From Ornithoclostridium faecigallinarum (GTDB lineage: Bacteria > Bacillota > Clostridia > Christensenellales > UBA3700): a stretch of DNA of 37,597 bases. Below the pieces are notes generated by a model. That model saw nothing but the letters and a program-made list of their open reading frames with translations, had not been told where the DNA came from and ran no database searches. The position numbers and the translations under genes were made by a program. Shown piece by piece: positions 7,230-13,705 of this stretch. Positions within the stretch are counted from its first letter, which is position 1; every line of letters begins with the position of its first letter. Where the stretch lies: positions 1-37,597 of the forward strand of contig DVOI01000079.1 of the NCBI GenBank assembly GCA_018713665.1. The letters are read 5' to 3'.

Positions 7230-8192
7230 TTATCTCCAAAGCACTTCGAGCGTCTTGCGGTCGAGCACTCCCCATCTGCCGTCCTCGCGGACGATCGCCC
7301 TGCCGTCCTCGAACGGCGTCGCGACGTCGAACCTGAGCGACACCGCCTCTTCGCCCTGTTTGTCGATGTAGCCCGACTTCTCGCCGACGGTGACGGACGC
7401 AAGCCCGTCGCTGAACGAAGTCGCCGAATCAAATTTGAAGTCGATGACGACGTCGCCCTTCTTGTCGATATATCCGAGTTTGCCGTCCCTTTCCACGCAG
7501 GCGAGATCTTCTGAGAACTCAAATGCGTCGTCATAATCGGGCTGTATGACGACGTTGCCCTTGCGGTCGCGGTAGCCCCACTTGCCCTTGCGGTTGAACT
7601 TGACGATCGCGTCCGGCGGCAGCGGCTCGCGCTGCGGCTTTTCGACGACGGGCGCAGGCTCGCGCTTGCCGTAAACAATCTCGTAAAGGCTCATGCCGGC
7701 ATACGGATTGCGCTCCTTGCGCTGTTGCTTGCCCTTGCCGTCGCGGCGGTCGTTTTTGTCCCTGCGGTCGTCGCGGCTATCTTTGCGGTCTTTGCCGCAT
7801 TCGCCGCCCTGCCTCTTTTCGTCGCGCTTTGCGCCGCTCTGCGCCTGTTCGGACTGACGGCGGTCGCGCTTGGCGTCCGTACGCGCTTCCTCTCGCGTAG
7901 GCTTTGGCTGCTGCTGTTCTTCGTCGGGGCGGAAATCAAGCCCAAGCTTGGAAAGAGCGTCCCTGATTTCAAAACATTGCTTTTTGCCGATGTTCTGAAT
8001 GCGATACATCTCGCGCATGCGGCGCGCCGCAATGTCGCGCGCCGAGGCGATGCCGCCCTTTGAAAGCAACTCGGTCGTGCGTTCGGACAACCCGAGCGCC
8101 TCAAGCGGAGTCGAAAGCACCTTCTCGTCGCCGACGGGAGTATATTCGTCGCGCTGTCTGCGCGGTCGATTGTGTCTGAAATTTTTTCCCAT
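7230..8192 (-). CDS. alpha-CTD-like / WG-repeat protein of unknown function
   Basis: The 320-residue product has three parts. Residues ~25-88 resemble the helix-hairpin-helix C-terminal domain of RNA polymerase alpha (LEALGLSERTTELLSKGGIA, then RIQNIGKKQCFEIRDALSKL). Residues ~90-165 are a very charged, low-complexity K/R/D/E/Q linker. Residues ~195-320 contain four WG-type repeats (KWGYRDRKGNVVI, KLGYIDKKGDVVI, KSGYIDKQGEEAV, RWGVLDRKTLEVL), each ~35 residues. No signal peptide or membrane segment is seen, so it is probably cytoplasmic and may bind DNA or RNA polymerase through the N-terminal part. There is no Shine-Dalgarno; a perfect promoter ends 6 bp before the ATG, so translation is probably leaderless. 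It is transcribed alone. Confidence 0.8.
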   Translation of the reverse strand: MGKNFRHNRPRRQRDEYTPVGDEKVLSTPLEALGLSERTTELLSKGGIASARDIAARRMREMYRIQNIGKKQCFEIRDALSKLGLDFRPDEEQQQPKPTREEARTDAKRDRRQSEQAQSGAKRDEKRQGGECGKDRKDSRDDRRDKNDRRDGKGKQQRKERNPYAGMSLYEIVYGKREPAPVVEKPQREPLPPDAIVKFNRKGKWGYRDRKGNVVIQPDYDDAFEFSEDLACVERDGKLGYIDKKGDVVIDFKFDSATSFSDGLASVTVGEKSGYIDKQGEEAVSLRFDVATPFEDGRAIVREDGRWGVLDRKTLEVLWR

Positions 8193-8198
8193 ATCGTT

Positions 8199-8227
8199 AT
8201 TATAGCACCGCCGGACCGAAATGGCAA
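8199..8227 (-). promoter_or_regulatory. WG-repeat gene promoter, leaderless geometry
   Basis: Minus strand: -35 TTGCCA (8222-8227), 17-bp spacer, perfect -10 TATAAT (8199-8204), six bases (AACGAT), then ATG. This is the same geometry as the mnmA promoter. Confidence 0.78.
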
Positions 8228-8348
8228 CCTCTCACGCGCGTTGTCTGTTTTGCCGACGCATTTTGGACGCACCACGTAAGGCGCTACGCAATTTTATGCG
8301 CGCGCATATGAAAAAAATATATAATTTGAAAAACATACCTAAAAAGTG

Positions 8349-8377
8349 TTTACAAATGCCGCGCGAATGCATATAAT
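8349..8377 (+). promoter_or_regulatory. promoter of the zinc-ribbon gene
   Basis: -35 TTTACA (8349-8354), 17-bp spacer, perfect -10 TATAAT (8372-8377). The start is expected near 8384, giving a ~44-nt leader. Confidence 0.88.
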
Positions 8378-8427
8378 ACTACACGCAAAGACAGCTATGT
8401 CTCAGCATATGAAAAGAGGTATGAATT

Positions 8428-8943
8428 ATGGCAAAGTATAAGAGATGCCCCCGTTGCGAACTCAACTGGATCCCCGAAGAAGAGGAATATTGCGATGTCT
8501 GCAAGGCGGAATTGAAGATCGGCGGCGCCAGCCTCCTCGAAGACGAAGAGGAAGAATTGTGCCCAGTCTGCCACGTCAACTATCTCGAACCGGGCGAAAA
8601 GATTTGCGTGTATTGCGCACAGAAGAATCCCGACAATACCGATGACGACGAGCACGTCTACAACATCGATGACACCGACCGCTCCGAAGAAGACCTCGAA
8701 AAGGTCTCGTTCGATGAACTTGCCGAAGAAGAGAGCTGGGCGGACTATGACGAGCCTTTCGACGACAACGAGAACTTCGACGACGCGGACTATTCCGACG
8801 AGGACGACGAAGAAGAGGAAGAAGAGGAAGAAGAGGAATTCCACGACGATATCGAAGACGATTTCGATTATGACATCGACAGCGTCGAAGATATCGATGA
8901 AGAAGACGAAGAGAAGGAAGACCTAAACAGCGAAGACGACTGA
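8428..8943 (+). CDS. acidic protein with two N-terminal zinc ribbons
   Basis: In this 171-residue protein, two Cys4 knuckle pairs, CPRC/CDVC (residues 7-10, 22-25) and CPVC/CVYC (about 45-48, 60-63), should each bind a zinc ion. After residue ~70 the chain is almost entirely Asp/Glu, including a run of ten glutamates, and is presumably disordered. The ribosome binding site GAGG (8416-8419) is 8 nt from the ATG at 8428 but only 1 nt from an upstream in-frame ATG region at 8421, so 8428 is chosen. A strong promoter and its own terminator suggest abundant, independent expression. The function is unknown; an acidic tail with zinc ribbons suggests binding to a basic partner such as nucleic-acid-binding proteins. 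Confidence 0.85.
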   Translation: MAKYKRCPRCELNWIPEEEEYCDVCKAELKIGGASLLEDEEEELCPVCHVNYLEPGEKICVYCAQKNPDNTDDDEHVYNIDDTDRSEEDLEKVSFDELAEEESWADYDEPFDDNENFDDADYSDEDDEEEEEEEEEEFHDDIEDDFDYDIDSVEDIDEEDEEKEDLNSEDD

Positions 8944-8948
8944 TTTTT

Positions 8949-8973
8949 GCCCTGCATTTTGCAGGGCATTTTT
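8949..8973 (+). terminator. terminator of the zinc-ribbon gene
   Basis: GCCCTGC-ATTTT-GCAGGGC stem followed by A and five T residues. It ends only 8 nt before the next start codon. Confidence 0.88.
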
Positions 8974-8981
8974 GCACAAAG

Positions 8982-9632
8982 ATGAAGATAGCAATCTGCA
9001 CCGACAATCCCGCCACCGTCGACGTGATCAAAGAGGTAATCCTCAAAGATCATCTGGGCGCGGAATTTGAAGTTTGTCTCCCGTACGATTTGCCGTATGC
9101 GCCCGAAAAATATGCAATGGCAATATGTGACCGCGATTCGCTGTTGCGCATTTGGTACGACAGCGAGTTGCGCAAGCGCTATATGAGCCGCAACACGATT
9201 GCGACAATCGCCGGCGAACTCGACTCTCCGATAATACTCTACAAACTCTATACCGAATACGGTATCAGCATGATAGAGGCGTGCCAATCGTGCTTCGCTT
9301 CGTCGCCTATGATACCTCTCTTCGCCAATCTCGACGAAATCACCGAGGACGGAAAAGCCAACGACCTAATACTCTATGACAGCGCCAGCAACAACGACAG
9401 CGTGTTCGCGGTCCGTTACGGGAACGACACCCTGATTGCGGAATATACCGACCGCGTCGACAGCGGCTCGAGGGTGATAGTGTCGATTGCCGGCAAACGT
9501 TGCGTCGGAAGACTGCGCCTGCACAAAGACGGGGTGTCCGTCTCGGGCAAATTCTATTCTTACGAAGATTGCGAGACGCTGCCGCTCTTCATCATAGCGC
9601 GCATCAAAAAGGTGCTTCGAGGCCGCAACTGA
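8982..9632 (+). CDS. unknown protein, receiver-like N-terminus and possible S24/LexA-like C-terminus
   Basis: The 216-residue product is not recognised. The N-terminal half (1-125) begins MKIAICTDNPATVDVIKEVI and has an alternating beta/alpha pattern with YAMAICDRD, reminiscent of a response-regulator-like or Rossmann fold, but no conserved phospho-acceptor context is clear. The C-terminal half (~140-216) has a beta-rich pattern ending IARIKKVLR that loosely resembles the S24/LexA peptidase fold; the usual catalytic Ser-Met and Lys are not evident. The ATG at 8982 lies 8 nt after a strong terminator, with only a weak AAAG ahead of it, so its expression depends on readthrough or an unseen promoter. 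It is convergent with the DUF3737 gene. Confidence 0.7.
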   Translation: MKIAICTDNPATVDVIKEVILKDHLGAEFEVCLPYDLPYAPEKYAMAICDRDSLLRIWYDSELRKRYMSRNTIATIAGELDSPIILYKLYTEYGISMIEACQSCFASSPMIPLFANLDEITEDGKANDLILYDSASNNDSVFAVRYGNDTLIAEYTDRVDSGSRVIVSIAGKRCVGRLRLHKDGVSVSGKFYSYEDCETLPLFIIARIKKVLRGRN

Positions 9633-9666
9633 CGCGAAAACGGAATACATGTCGACATTTTTCAAA

Positions 9667-9686
9667 GAGCGCGGATTGCCGCGCTC
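9667..9686. terminator. hairpin between convergent genes
   Basis: GAGCGCGG-ATTG-CCGCGCTC, 8-bp stem. Flanking T-runs are poor on both strands (CAATTCATTTT on plus, TTTGAAAAA on minus). It probably serves both the 8982-9632 gene and the DUF3737 gene. Confidence 0.55.
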
Positions 9687-9689
9687 AAT

Positions 9690-10550
9690 TCATTTTGAAA
9701 CAGTCACTTTTGCATTGAAACCGTAAACGCTGTCATCGGTCCTTATCACCTCGCCGATGCTGTCGGCGTTGACATAGCCGGAACGCACGTTCTTGATCGA
9801 ATCGATCCCTCCCCTTATCTCTGCCTCGACATCGCTGTACTCAAACGCAAGATCGCACCCCTTCGTCTCGCAGTCGATCAACCTCAGACCGCTGCAATAG
9901 CAAAGCGGTTGCGTGCCGACAATCTTGCAGCGTATCAGCGTCAGATTTTTGGAATACCAACCGAGATACTCGCCCTTGAGCACGCTGTCCTTGACGGTGA
10001 CGTCTACGGTGTGCCAAAACGCGTCTTTTGTGTCGAGACGGCAATTCGAAATGATCATACCCTTTACGTATTGAAAGGAATATTTGCCGTCGAAGTCGAC
10101 GTTTTCGAGAGTGACGTCCGAACTGTCCAAAAACGCATACCCCGACGTCAAACGGCAATCTTTGAGAGAAATGCCGCGGCACTTCCAGCCGAATTCCGGC
10201 GAAGAGATGCGCGAATTCTCAATCCTGACGTCATCGCATTCCCTAAACGCCTTGATTCCTTTAAGGTCGCAATCTAGCATGACAACGTCGCTGTCATACC
10301 AGAGAGCGGCGCGGCAGTTTTCGGTCATCGTGCACCCGTCGAGCACAAGTCCGCGGACGTGCCAATACGGATAGCGCAAATCGTGGAAACATCTTTTCGC
10401 GACGACGTCTTCGCACTGTTTGAGCGCCGACTCTCCGTCCTCTTCGCCCTCGAAGCGACACTCTTCAAGACATATCCTCTTGCTTCCGTAAAGCGCGCGC
10501 TCCGAGCCGAAACGTTTTCTTGCTATCGTTTTGAATTCTCTTTCCGTCAT
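9690..10550 (-). CDS. DUF3737 family protein (right-handed beta-helix-like)
   Basis: The 286-residue product matches the pattern of DUF3737: an N-terminal ERALYGSKRICLEECRF segment, then ~20-residue turns ending in short beta motifs (VRGLVLDGCTM, SDVVMLDCDL, SKNLTLIRCKI) and a C-terminal IDSIKNVRSG...ADSIGEV segment. The repeats imply a stacked beta-helix. The biochemical function of the family is not established to my knowledge. The ATG at 10550 is chosen because the family starts just before the ERALY segment; the only Shine-Dalgarno-like AGGA is 17 nt away, so the start is less certain than usual. The gene has its own promoter ~95 bp upstream. Confidence 0.82.
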   Translation of the reverse strand: MTEREFKTIARKRFGSERALYGSKRICLEECRFEGEEDGESALKQCEDVVAKRCFHDLRYPYWHVRGLVLDGCTMTENCRAALWYDSDVVMLDCDLKGIKAFRECDDVRIENSRISSPEFGWKCRGISLKDCRLTSGYAFLDSSDVTLENVDFDGKYSFQYVKGMIISNCRLDTKDAFWHTVDVTVKDSVLKGEYLGWYSKNLTLIRCKIVGTQPLCYCSGLRLIDCETKGCDLAFEYSDVEAEIRGGIDSIKNVRSGYVNADSIGEVIRTDDSVYGFNAKVTVSK

Positions 10551-10646
10551 ACTGTGTTCAAATTTTCCTGTCTGTGTTTGTAATCGCAATCAAGTCGATT
10601 AGCCGACCCGACTTTGTCCGCCTGTGCGATTTTAATTTCCAAACAA

Positions 10647-10675
10647 ATTCTATCATCGTGCGGCAATGATGTCAA
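10647..10675 (-). promoter_or_regulatory. promoter of the DUF3737 gene
   Basis: Minus strand: perfect -35 TTGACA (10670-10675), 17-bp spacer, -10 TAGAAT (10647-10652). The start near 10640 leaves a ~90-nt leader with a small inverted repeat, AGTCG/CGACT. Confidence 0.85.
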
Positions 10676-10713
10676 ATGCTTATTTTTTATGCCATGTCAT
10701 GCCGCGAGGGCAT

Positions 10714-10738
10714 AAAAAGACGCGCCCGAAGGCGCGTC
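10714..10738 (-). terminator. gpmI terminator
   Basis: Minus strand: GACGCGCC-TTCG-GGCGCGTC stem with a stable UUCG tetraloop, followed by five T residues. Confidence 0.92.
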
Positions 10739-10755
10739 CTTTGTCGTTGGTTTTG

Positions 10756-12291
10756 TCACTTCACGAGCAGCGAATGCCCGGTCATCTCGGACGGGATCGC
10801 AAGCCCCATCGCGTCGAGCATGGTCGGGGCGATGTCGCACAGCCTGCCGCCGTCGGCAAGCGCCTTGACGCCGTCGACGCCGATCGCGATGAACGGCACG
10901 GGGTTGGTCGTGTGCGCGGTGAACGGAGTGCCGTCCGCGTCGAACATGTGATCGCAGTTTCCGTGATCGGCGGTGACGAATGCCTGTCCGCCTACGGACA
11001 AGATCGCGTCGACGACCTTTTGAACGCACTCGTCGGTGACCTCGACCGCCTTTTTCGCCGCTTCCATGACGCCGGTGTGACCGACCATGTCGCAATTTGC
11101 GAAGTTGAGGATCATCACGCCGTACTTGCCGCTCTTTATCTCCTCGACAGCCCTGTCGGCGACCTCGTATGCGCTCATCTCCGGCTTCATGTCAAAGGTC
11201 GCAATCTTCGGAGACGGAATGAGGATGCGCTCCTCGCCCTCGTTGGGAGCCTCTACGCCGCCGTTGAAGAAGAACGTGACGTGCGCGTACTTTTGAGTCT
11301 CCGCAATGCGGAATTGCTTTATGCCCTGCTTGGCGAGATATTCGCCGAGAGTGTTGGTGTAGCTCTCGGGACGGAACGCGACGTCGAGCGCGTCGTTGAA
11401 GGTCACGTCGTATTGCGTAAACGACACGAAGTGCGGCGCAAGGAAACCCTTCGCCCTCGGGAAGGACGAAAAATCGGAATAGATGAATGCGCGCGTAATC
11501 TGCCTTGCGCGGTCGGGGCGGAAGTTGAAGAACACAACGCTGTCGCCCTCGTCAATCGTTGCGACGGGCCTGCCGCCGTCCGTGAGCACGGTCGGGATCA
11601 CGAACTCGTCGGTCACGCCCTTGTCATAGCTGTTTTGCATCGCCTCAATCGGGTCGCTCTCCTCTACGCCTTTGCCGTCGACAAGCGCCTCGTACGCCTT
11701 TTGCACTCTGTCCCAAATATTGTCGCGGTCCATCGCATAAAATCTGCCCGAGATGGTCGCAATCCTGCCGAAGCCCAGCTTGTCGAGATGCGCTTGGAGC
11801 TGTTCGATGTAGCCCTTTCCGCTCTCGGGAGGAGTGTCTCTTCCGTCCATAAAGCAATGTATGTAGACGTTGTCAAGCCCTCGTCTCTTCGCCATTTCGA
11901 CAAGTGCGAAGAGGTGCGTGATATGGCTGTGAACGCCTCCGTCGGAGACAAGCCCCATGACGTGCAGTTTTTTGCCGTTCGCCTTGGCGTCGTCCATCGC
12001 CTTGACGAGCGCCGGGTTGGTGAAAAAGTCGCCGTCTTCGATCGCCTTGGTGATGCGCGTCAATTCTTGATATATCACGCGGCCGGCACCGATGTTGAGG
12101 TGCCCGACCTCGCTGTTGCCCATTTGACCTTCGGGCAAACCAACCGCAAGACCGCTCGCCTTGAGCGTGGTCGAAGGGTATTTCTCCTTGAGCGCAAGCA
12201 CCCTCGGCGACGTGTCGGGAGAGATTGCGTTGGCGGAACAACACGGCGCGATGCCGTATCCGTCCATGATGATGAGTCCGGTGAATTTCAT
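10756..12291 (-). CDS. gpmI: phosphoglycerate mutase, 2,3-bisphosphoglycerate-independent
   Basis: GpmI interconverts 3- and 2-phosphoglycerate with two Mn2+ in a phosphoserine mechanism. The 511 residues match the family. DGYG (residues 10-13) gives a metal ligand and GNSEVGHLNIG carries the phospho-acceptor Ser60. SDGGVHSH, HCFMDGRDTPP, FNFRPDRARQ and ADHGNCDHM are further family motifs for substrate and metal binding. An AGAGG ribosome binding site lies ~7 nt before the ATG. It has its own promoter and terminator, so it is transcribed apart from pgk-tpiA although the three act in the same pathway. Confidence 0.97.
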   Translation of the reverse strand: MKFTGLIIMDGYGIAPCCSANAISPDTSPRVLALKEKYPSTTLKASGLAVGLPEGQMGNSEVGHLNIGAGRVIYQELTRITKAIEDGDFFTNPALVKAMDDAKANGKKLHVMGLVSDGGVHSHITHLFALVEMAKRRGLDNVYIHCFMDGRDTPPESGKGYIEQLQAHLDKLGFGRIATISGRFYAMDRDNIWDRVQKAYEALVDGKGVEESDPIEAMQNSYDKGVTDEFVIPTVLTDGGRPVATIDEGDSVVFFNFRPDRARQITRAFIYSDFSSFPRAKGFLAPHFVSFTQYDVTFNDALDVAFRPESYTNTLGEYLAKQGIKQFRIAETQKYAHVTFFFNGGVEAPNEGEERILIPSPKIATFDMKPEMSAYEVADRAVEEIKSGKYGVMILNFANCDMVGHTGVMEAAKKAVEVTDECVQKVVDAILSVGGQAFVTADHGNCDHMFDADGTPFTAHTTNPVPFIAIGVDGVKALADGGRLCDIAPTMLDAMGLAIPSEMTGHSLLVK

Positions 12292-12345
12292 AAAAACCTC
12301 TTTTGCTTTACCTCAAAATTTTCGCCTTTCGGCTTTTTCGGCTAT

Positions 12346-12374
12346 ATTTTAGCACACCGCAAAAATATAGTCAA
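12346..12374 (-). promoter_or_regulatory. gpmI promoter
   Basis: Minus strand: -35 TTGACT (12369-12374), 17-bp spacer, -10 TAAAAT (12346-12351). The leader is ~48 nt. Confidence 0.85.
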
Positions 12375-12551
12375 TCGCATACGCGCGCCTGCGTAAAGCC
12401 GTTTTCAAAATTGCCTTTCCCCGACTGCGCGGCAGGTGTTCTCGGCAATCCGATATGCGCATGCGCGCAGCATAAAACAAACGCTTGTCAAATCGCCGCA
12501 AAGGCAAAAAAGAGGCTTCTTTATCTTCGATTTTAGTATTGCCTAAAAAGC

Positions 12552-12580
12552 TTGCGCAAAACCGAAAAGTGCAATATAAT
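12552..12580 (+). promoter_or_regulatory. promoter of the first XRE regulator
   Basis: -35 TTGCGC (12552-12557), 17-bp spacer, perfect -10 TATAAT (12575-12580). A second TATAAT at 12584-12589 has no convincing -35. The rest of the 12292-12639 gap, apart from the gpmI promoter and this leader, shows nothing recognisable. Confidence 0.7.
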
Positions 12581-12603
12581 TTTTATAATACTATACTATA
12601 GGC

Positions 12604-12633
12604 AGACGGAGATCTCCTTCCGTCTCGGGAGAT
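12604..12633 (+). promoter_or_regulatory. leader with alternative hairpins touching the ribosome binding site
   Basis: AGACGGA (12604-12610) can pair with TCCGTCT (12619-12625). Alternatively ATCTCC (12612-12617) can pair with GGAGAT (12628-12633), which covers the GGGAG ribosome binding site. The two pairings compete in part, so translation could be switchable. This is inference from base pairing only. Confidence 0.4.
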
Positions 12634-12639
12634 TTAGGT

Positions 12640-12852
12640 ATGACGTTGCAGGAACAGATATCCGAGAACATCAAGGCCGAGATTCTCGCTTCCGACAAGA
12701 CAAAGAGCAAAATCGCCGCGGAGATCGGCGTATCGAAACCGACTTTGTCGCAATACCTGTCGGGCAGAATCCAGCCGTCGCTGCTCACCTTTGCCAAATT
12801 GTGCAAGGCGCTCGGCGCGTCCGCGGACGAGATCCTCGGCTTGACAAAGTAA
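12640..12852 (+). CDS. small XRE-family helix-turn-helix regulator
   Basis: The 70-residue protein is a single Cro/CI-type domain. KSKIAAEIGVSKPTLSQYLSG (residues ~22-42) holds the two helices of the HTH, followed by QPSLLTFAKLCKALGASADEILG. There is no effector domain, so it probably binds DNA as a dimer. GGGAG lies 8 nt before the ATG. It is transcribed between gpmI and tpiA on the opposite strand; a role in controlling these glycolytic genes is possible but nothing in the sequence proves it. Confidence 0.85.
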   Translation: MTLQEQISENIKAEILASDKTKSKIAAEIGVSKPTLSQYLSGRIQPSLLTFAKLCKALGASADEILGLTK

Positions 12853-12890
12853 GCTGAGGAACAGTAATCACTCGTCGCATTTTCGGCAAC

Positions 12891-12925
12891 AAAAAATTGC
12901 CGCGGTCACTCCGCGGCAATTTTTT
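12891..12925. terminator. bidirectional terminator between XRE regulator and tpiA
   Basis: A perfect 15-bp inverted repeat, AAAAAATTGCCGCGG / CCGCGGCAATTTTTT, with a 5-nt loop. Both strands end in a T-run, so it serves the regulator (+) and tpiA (-). Confidence 0.95.
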
Positions 12926-12933
12926 GTCATTTT

Positions 12934-13689
12934 TCAACCGTTGTATTTGACGACTTGCGAGAAGTCGACCGCTTTGAGCGACGCTCCTCCGATGAGTCCG
13001 CCGTCAATCTGAGGCATCGCCATCAGCTCTTTTGCGTTCTTGGGATTCATCGAGCCGCCGTATTGGATGCGAACTCTCTCCTCGGCGTTCTTCTCGCCGT
13101 AGAGCTCGCCCATCGTGCGACGAATAATCGCGATTGTGTCGTTCGCGTCTTGAGCGGTCGCGGTCTTGCCGGTGCCGATTGCCCAAACAGGCTCGTACGC
13201 GATGACGATGTTGTCGAGGTCCGCGGCGTCGACGCCGTCGAACGCGCCCTTGGTCTGTCTGACGAGCACTTCTTCGACCTTGCCTCCCTCTCTCTCCTCG
13301 AGGGTCTCGCCGACGCAGATGATGGGCTTGAGTCCCTTTGCAAGCGCGGTCTTGACACGCTTGTTGACGGTCTCGTCCGTCTCGCCGAAGTATTGACGGC
13401 GTTCGCTGTGTCCGATGATGACGTACTCGACGCCCTGTTCGAGCAACATATCGGCGCTGATCTCACCGGTGAAGGCTCCCTTTTCCGCCCAATGCACGTT
13501 CTCCGCGCCCAGCTTGATGTTGGTGCCTTTGATTGCGTCGCCGGCAGCCCAAATGCTGGTGTACGGCACGCAGATGACGACCTCCGCCTCGGCGTCCGCG
13601 ACGAGCGGAATGAGATCGTTGAGCAGCGCATAGGTCTGCGCCTTGGTGTTGTTCATCTTCCAGTTGCCTGCAATGATGGGTCTTCTCAT
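12934..13689 (-). CDS. tpiA: triosephosphate isomerase
   Basis: TpiA interconverts dihydroxyacetone phosphate and glyceraldehyde 3-phosphate. The 251 residues have all active-site elements: Lys11 in GNWKMN, His94 in IIGHSERR, Glu166 in AYEPVWAIGTG (whose C-terminal end is the flexible loop), and the phosphate-binding IQYGGSMNPKN and GGLIGGASL. The ATG at 13689 fits the family N-terminus, and AGAGGT precedes it; upstream in-frame codons extend into pgk and are not used. It lies 16 bp after pgk and is the last gene of a pgk-tpiA operon. Confidence 0.97.
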   Translation of the reverse strand: MRRPIIAGNWKMNNTKAQTYALLNDLIPLVADAEAEVVICVPYTSIWAAGDAIKGTNIKLGAENVHWAEKGAFTGEISADMLLEQGVEYVIIGHSERRQYFGETDETVNKRVKTALAKGLKPIICVGETLEEREGGKVEEVLVRQTKGAFDGVDAADLDNIVIAYEPVWAIGTGKTATAQDANDTIAIIRRTMGELYGEKNAEERVRIQYGGSMNPKNAKELMAMPQIDGGLIGGASLKAVDFSQVVKYNG

Positions 13690-13705
13690 GATATACCTCT
13701 CAAAA

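Noticed and set aside
10666..12396. A 576-codon open frame on the plus strand over gpmI
   Set aside because: Antisense shadow of gpmI, with no recognisable family motif and atypical R/D/V/A composition.
12397..12551. A structured RNA such as SRP RNA or 6S RNA upstream of the first XRE gene
   Set aside because: No conserved SRP loop sequence or long 6S-like rod could be recognised.
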